IMG/VR virus record: IMGVR_UViG_3300027963_005227
Coordinates: 1 to 64,000 of that record
From: a virus
Length of the DNA stretch: 64,000 nucleotides
Strand: one strand, 5' to 3'
The first letter of the stretch is position 1; every line of letters starts with the position of its first letter. The notes beneath the pieces are model-generated. The model was not told the DNA's origin. It was given only the letters and a program-made list of their open reading frames with translations, and searched no databases. The position numbers were made by a program, and so were the translations under genes. Shown here one piece after another: positions 61,064-64,000 of this stretch.

Positions 61064-61720
61064 TTATCTAACTAATATTGAAGAATTAGTAGGGCGGTCT
61101 GAATCTCTACGAGTTAAGTCATTCAAAACACTATCTTTATTAGGATGAGATTTGATAGATGCTGAAATGACATTAGATCCAATTCTTAATCTGCCATATC
61201 CAACAGGAACTGGAGATCCCTGATCTGCCACATTAGCTTTGCTGCTAAAAATAAAAGATTCTTTAACTCCTCCAACTTCAATGCTTGGAGCTTTTCCAGC
61301 TTTTTCTGCATTTGGAGCTAGCATCATTTGAATTCCTATGCTTAATGCCATGGCTCCAAGTGCTCCTAGTAGACCAGCACCAAATGCTCCTATAGTTCCT
61401 ATCACTGCTGCTGTTGTAGAGGCATATAATGCAATAGCTCCAACAACAGCAACTACCACTCCAGATCCACAAATCATTGGAACGATGTCAATAACTCTTG
61501 GAGCTTTTTTAATTTCTAATTCTAAATGTTCTTTTACATCTTTTCCATCAACAATAATTGCATAATGAAGTCCCTCTTTTGATAAATCCATCACTCTTTT
61601 AATAAAATTAGAGCGATTCATATTGATAGCCATTATAGCATCTTTTGGTTTTCTAATTTTTAATAAAAAAACTTCGCCAAACTCTTTAGCTAAAATTCCA
61701 TGCAAATTGATAGTAGTCAT
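61064..61720 (-). CDS. Tail assembly protein, lambda gpI-like
   Basis: The 218-residue protein has an N-terminal ubiquitin-like region, a long hydrophobic Gly/Ala-rich segment (residues 80-135: VPMICGSGVVVAVVGAIALY and AFGAGLLGALGAMALSIGI), and the typical C-terminus ANVADQGSPVPVGYGRLRIG. This matches the tail assembly protein I family. It lies between the K-like and J-like genes in the lambda order and overlaps the K-like gene by four bases. Confidence 0.85.
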   Translation of the reverse strand: MTTINLHGILAKEFGEVFLLKIRKPKDAIMAINMNRSNFIKRVMDLSKEGLHYAIIVDGKDVKEHLELEIKKAPRVIDIVPMICGSGVVVAVVGAIALYASTTAAVIGTIGAFGAGLLGALGAMALSIGIQMMLAPNAEKAGKAPSIEVGGVKESFIFSSKANVADQGSPVPVGYGRLRIGSNVISASIKSHPNKDSVLNDLTRRDSDRPTNSSILVR

Positions 61721-62127
61721 TTTATTTGTTCCTTAAACCCTGTAACTAGTTTTACATCATATTGTTGATTTTGTGGCTCATAAAAATAAAACTTTTTCGA
61801 ATTGATTGAAAAAATCATAAATGGCACACAACAATTTTCTGACATTTTGATGTCAAATTCAGATGGATTCTCATCTCCTACAACATGACTATGAAAAATT
61901 GCAATTAAATCGTAAGAGTGTTTGAAATTTAAATATTTTGCTGGACTAATTGAAAAAAAGTTTTGAGGATCCAAAGAGATATTTTGCTCAATTTGAGCTA
62001 CATATTTTTTTAAATATGATGAATATCCAATAAATCCACAAATTTCCATTGATTTATTTTTATAAGACTCATTGCTTATAAAATTTGTAATTTCTAAAAC
62101 TGTAGAGCTTATAATTTTATCTTGCAT
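61717..62127 (-). CDS. Tail assembly protein K-like, JAB1/MPN metalloprotease domain only
   Basis: The start is set at ATG 62127 (MQDKIISSTVLE), overlapping the L-like stop by 11 bases; a longer frame from 62166 lies inside that gene. The protein of 136 residues has the JAMM motif: Glu in MEICGFIGYS, then FHSHVVGDENPSEFD (His-x-His, Ser, Asp). The second, NlpC/P60, domain of lambda gpK is missing. It may be a tail-tip processing protease. Its place between L and I supports the call. Confidence 0.8.
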   Translation of the reverse strand: MQDKIISSTVLEITNFISNESYKNKSMEICGFIGYSSYLKKYVAQIEQNISLDPQNFFSISPAKYLNFKHSYDLIAIFHSHVVGDENPSEFDIKMSENCCVPFMIFSINSKKFYFYEPQNQQYDVKLVTGFKEQIK

Positions 62128-64000
62128 AACGATCTGTTGCTGGAAATCCACCAAATGGCAAGCCAATTACTGGATTTCCAATTTCTTTATAGTTATATAC
62201 TGGAACCTCTGAAGGTATTTCTATTTCTAAACCAGTATAATACAATCCAGTTAAAATTAAAATATGCCTGCTATATTCTGTTATAGTGCTGGCGTTAGTA
62301 TACGTGTTATTCTGACTGCTATTATATACTATATAATCATCAGGGTTAGGATCTCCATCTTCTTTTCGTAAACTTTTATCTATAAAAGGTGGCTCTGTAC
62401 TTATATTCCACCAAGGTGTAATTATATCCATGTCCCACCAAGCGTAAAGATTTTTTATCGCAGGAGAATATTTATTTACTTGAGAATAACTTTTTGGAAA
62501 AGCGGTAGTAGGATCATCTGTAATAATTCTGTTAGAAGTAAACTCAGACCGTCGAGGATCATCTTCAGTTGATTCTGAAGTCCAAATAGCAGTTGATCCT
62601 ATATACATGGGAGAAGTGTAAGTTATTCCCCTTTCATACTGCTGCCATTGATTAATTCCAAAATATAAATTGCCAATTCCATTTTGCCTTATCGGATCTT
62701 TGAATAAAAATGACTCTCCAGAATAACCAGAAAGAACCTCTGCTACATCTGTATAATATTGAGCAATAATATTTCCAAGACTATCGTAGATTCTTATTCT
62801 TGAATCTAATGTTCCATAAGGAGGAGTAGTACTATAAATGTAACCTGGGGGATGATTTTGATAGCTTTCTAAAAATAAACAAAATCTTTTTTTATCAAAA
62901 ATATCTTGATAATCTCCATCAATTGACTTCTCGGCAATTTTAACAGGTCCAGGTATGAGAACTCCGCCTTCACCAGTTAAGAATTTGCCATCTGATCCAG
63001 TCTCATCTTGTATATAAGTTGTTGCAAAATCGCAAAAAACTCGTTCTCCAGATAAATATAAATTAATGCCACTATATCGATTATCATCTTTAATATTATG
63101 AAAAAGATTAAATGGAATTGTTGGGTCAACTCCACTTGGAAAAATTCCCCACATTCCAATTAAAAATCCTTGTTTTTGATGAACTTTATCTGGACTATTA
63201 AAAGTAGTATTATATAGTCCATAGCTGATATTATTACTAATCAAATCTACTTCTGTTAATCCTACACTTCCAGTGCAACCGCTAGCAGCTATTTTAACTC
63301 CTGTTACGCCCGTGTATGAAAGATTTGTTATAGATGACATGGAACCGCCGCTCGCAACAAAGAATCCTGTATAATTAGTAGGAATTCCAGAAATGGTAAT
63401 ATTAGCAAAATTAAAATTATCAGTCAAACCTGTTAAATCATACAAATTGATTCTATTAATTTCTCCTGTTGGAAGATTATTAAAATAAATAATTCCACTC
63501 TCTCCACCAGTTCCAGCAACCCAAGTTGAATCAAAATCATCATCTCCAACATAAGTTGCGCGTTGCAGATTGCCAAGAGTTCCCAACTCCTCATCTCCCG
63601 TTTGAAAATACTCACTAGATGCTGTAATGCCTGTGAAATGATAAGCAATATTATTAGTTGGATTTAATGTTTTAGATGAAAAATCAATGTATTTAGTATA
63701 AAACGAAACGTCTCCACTCTTTTCTAGAGTGTATGATTTTTGATTAAATCTTAGTTTACAAGCACTTAATTTTTTTGAGCATCCATCTTTTATCCAGTAT
63801 TGTGAATTGTCGTCTGGTCTTGTTGCATCGCTAGACTGATGAAATTTTTGACAAACAAATTTAATTTTAACAGGTTCTGTATATTTGCTGCCATCATCTC
63901 TAACTTTACTAATATAAATTTTTGGATTTTCCAAGTAAACGCCAACTCCACTTTCATAAGATCTGGTTGGATTCCACACCTGCATTGGACTTTCGGTAGT
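62117..64000 (-). CDS. Minor tail protein L-like with large insertion (5' end outside window)
   Basis: The minus frame is open to the edge (64000), so the ATG at 63985 is probably internal. Near the visible start there is VCQKF, and then DGCSKKLSACKLRF with the Cys-x6-Cys pair typical of lambda gpL, which binds an iron-sulphur cluster. The last residues are LPFGGFPATDRYAR, the other half of the gpL end. In lambda the two are nearly adjacent. Here about 530 residues separate them, with beta-rich sequence (SGINLYLSGERVFCDF, LFHNIKDDNRY) that looks like a LamG/concanavalin-like domain. Three of the four expected Cys are visible. It heads the right tail cluster. Confidence 0.72.
   Translation of the reverse strand, partial: TTESPMQVWNPTRSYESGVGVYLENPKIYISKVRDDGSKYTEPVKIKFVCQKFHQSSDATRPDDNSQYWIKDGCSKKLSACKLRFNQKSYTLEKSGDVSFYTKYIDFSSKTLNPTNNIAYHFTGITASSEYFQTGDEELGTLGNLQRATYVGDDDFDSTWVAGTGGESGIIYFNNLPTGEINRINLYDLTGLTDNFNFANITISGIPTNYTGFFVASGGSMSSITNLSYTGVTGVKIAASGCTGSVGLTEVDLISNNISYGLYNTTFNSPDKVHQKQGFLIGMWGIFPSGVDPTIPFNLFHNIKDDNRYSGINLYLSGERVFCDFATTYIQDETGSDGKFLTGEGGVLIPGPVKIAEKSIDGDYQDIFDKKRFCLFLESYQNHPPGYIYSTTPPYGTLDSRIRIYDSLGNIIAQYYTDVAEVLSGYSGESFLFKDPIRQNGIGNLYFGINQWQQYERGITYTSPMYIGSTAIWTSESTEDDPRRSEFTSNRIITDDPTTAFPKSYSQVNKYSPAIKNLYAWWDMDIITPWWNISTEPPFIDKSLRKEDGDPNPDDYIVYNSSQNNTYTNASTITEYSRHILILTGLYYTGLEIEIPSEVPVYNYKEIGNPVIGLPFGGFPATDRYAR

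Overview
The window is a piece of a large, strongly AT-rich tailed double-stranded DNA phage genome (Caudoviricetes). There are no ribosomal or host housekeeping clusters. It encodes a lambda-like siphovirus tail (tape measure, M-, L-, K-, I- and J-type proteins), its own replisome, nucleotide enzymes, a sigma-like factor and many glycan genes. An Hsp20 and several conserved unknown proteins of the kind carried by aquatic T4-like phages suggest a Gram-negative aquatic host; this is inference.

Layout. 1-9984 (+): end of the tape measure, three tail proteins and a trimeric beta-roll fibre. 9981-14476 (-): small genes, a decayed homing endonuclease, Hsp20, a glycosyltransferase, SSB, a sigma-like factor, a dNMP kinase and dUTPase. 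14477-14856: divergent intergenic region packed with perfect hairpins. 14857-20661 (+): nrdB, a GDP-fucose synthase (fcl) apparently inserted between nrdB and nrdA, intein-bearing nrdA, and a conserved phage protein. 20709-32800 (+): a glycan island with a GT11 fucosyltransferase directly followed by a GT6 (ABO-type) transferase, methyltransferases, a nucleotidyltransferase-HAD-kinase fusion, tandem GT-B enzymes and gmd. 32820-46628 (+): replication module with a RecA/UvsX recombinase, two PD-(D/E)XK nucleases, DnaB helicase with an intein, primase, and a C-family polymerase spread over a PHP gene, an exonuclease gene and two polymerase halves joined by a split intein, followed by a Clp ATPase. 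46683-55164: pseudokinase, second fibre, SET-domain protein, two more glycosyltransferases and small genes. 55146-64000 (-): tail-tip proteins L, K, I and J plus an associated structural protein.

How it works together. gmd and fcl would make GDP-L-fucose. GT11 would add alpha-1,2-fucose and GT6 would extend the fucosylated acceptor, the logic of blood-group H and A/B synthesis. Three inteins or intein pairs sit in the most conserved sites of nrdA, dnaB and the polymerase. Many transcription units start with a sigma70-like promoter whose -10 box ends five bases before the start codon, which predicts leaderless mRNAs. A second set shows only a -10-like box of the form GTGTAAAAT, possibly read by the phage sigma-like factor.
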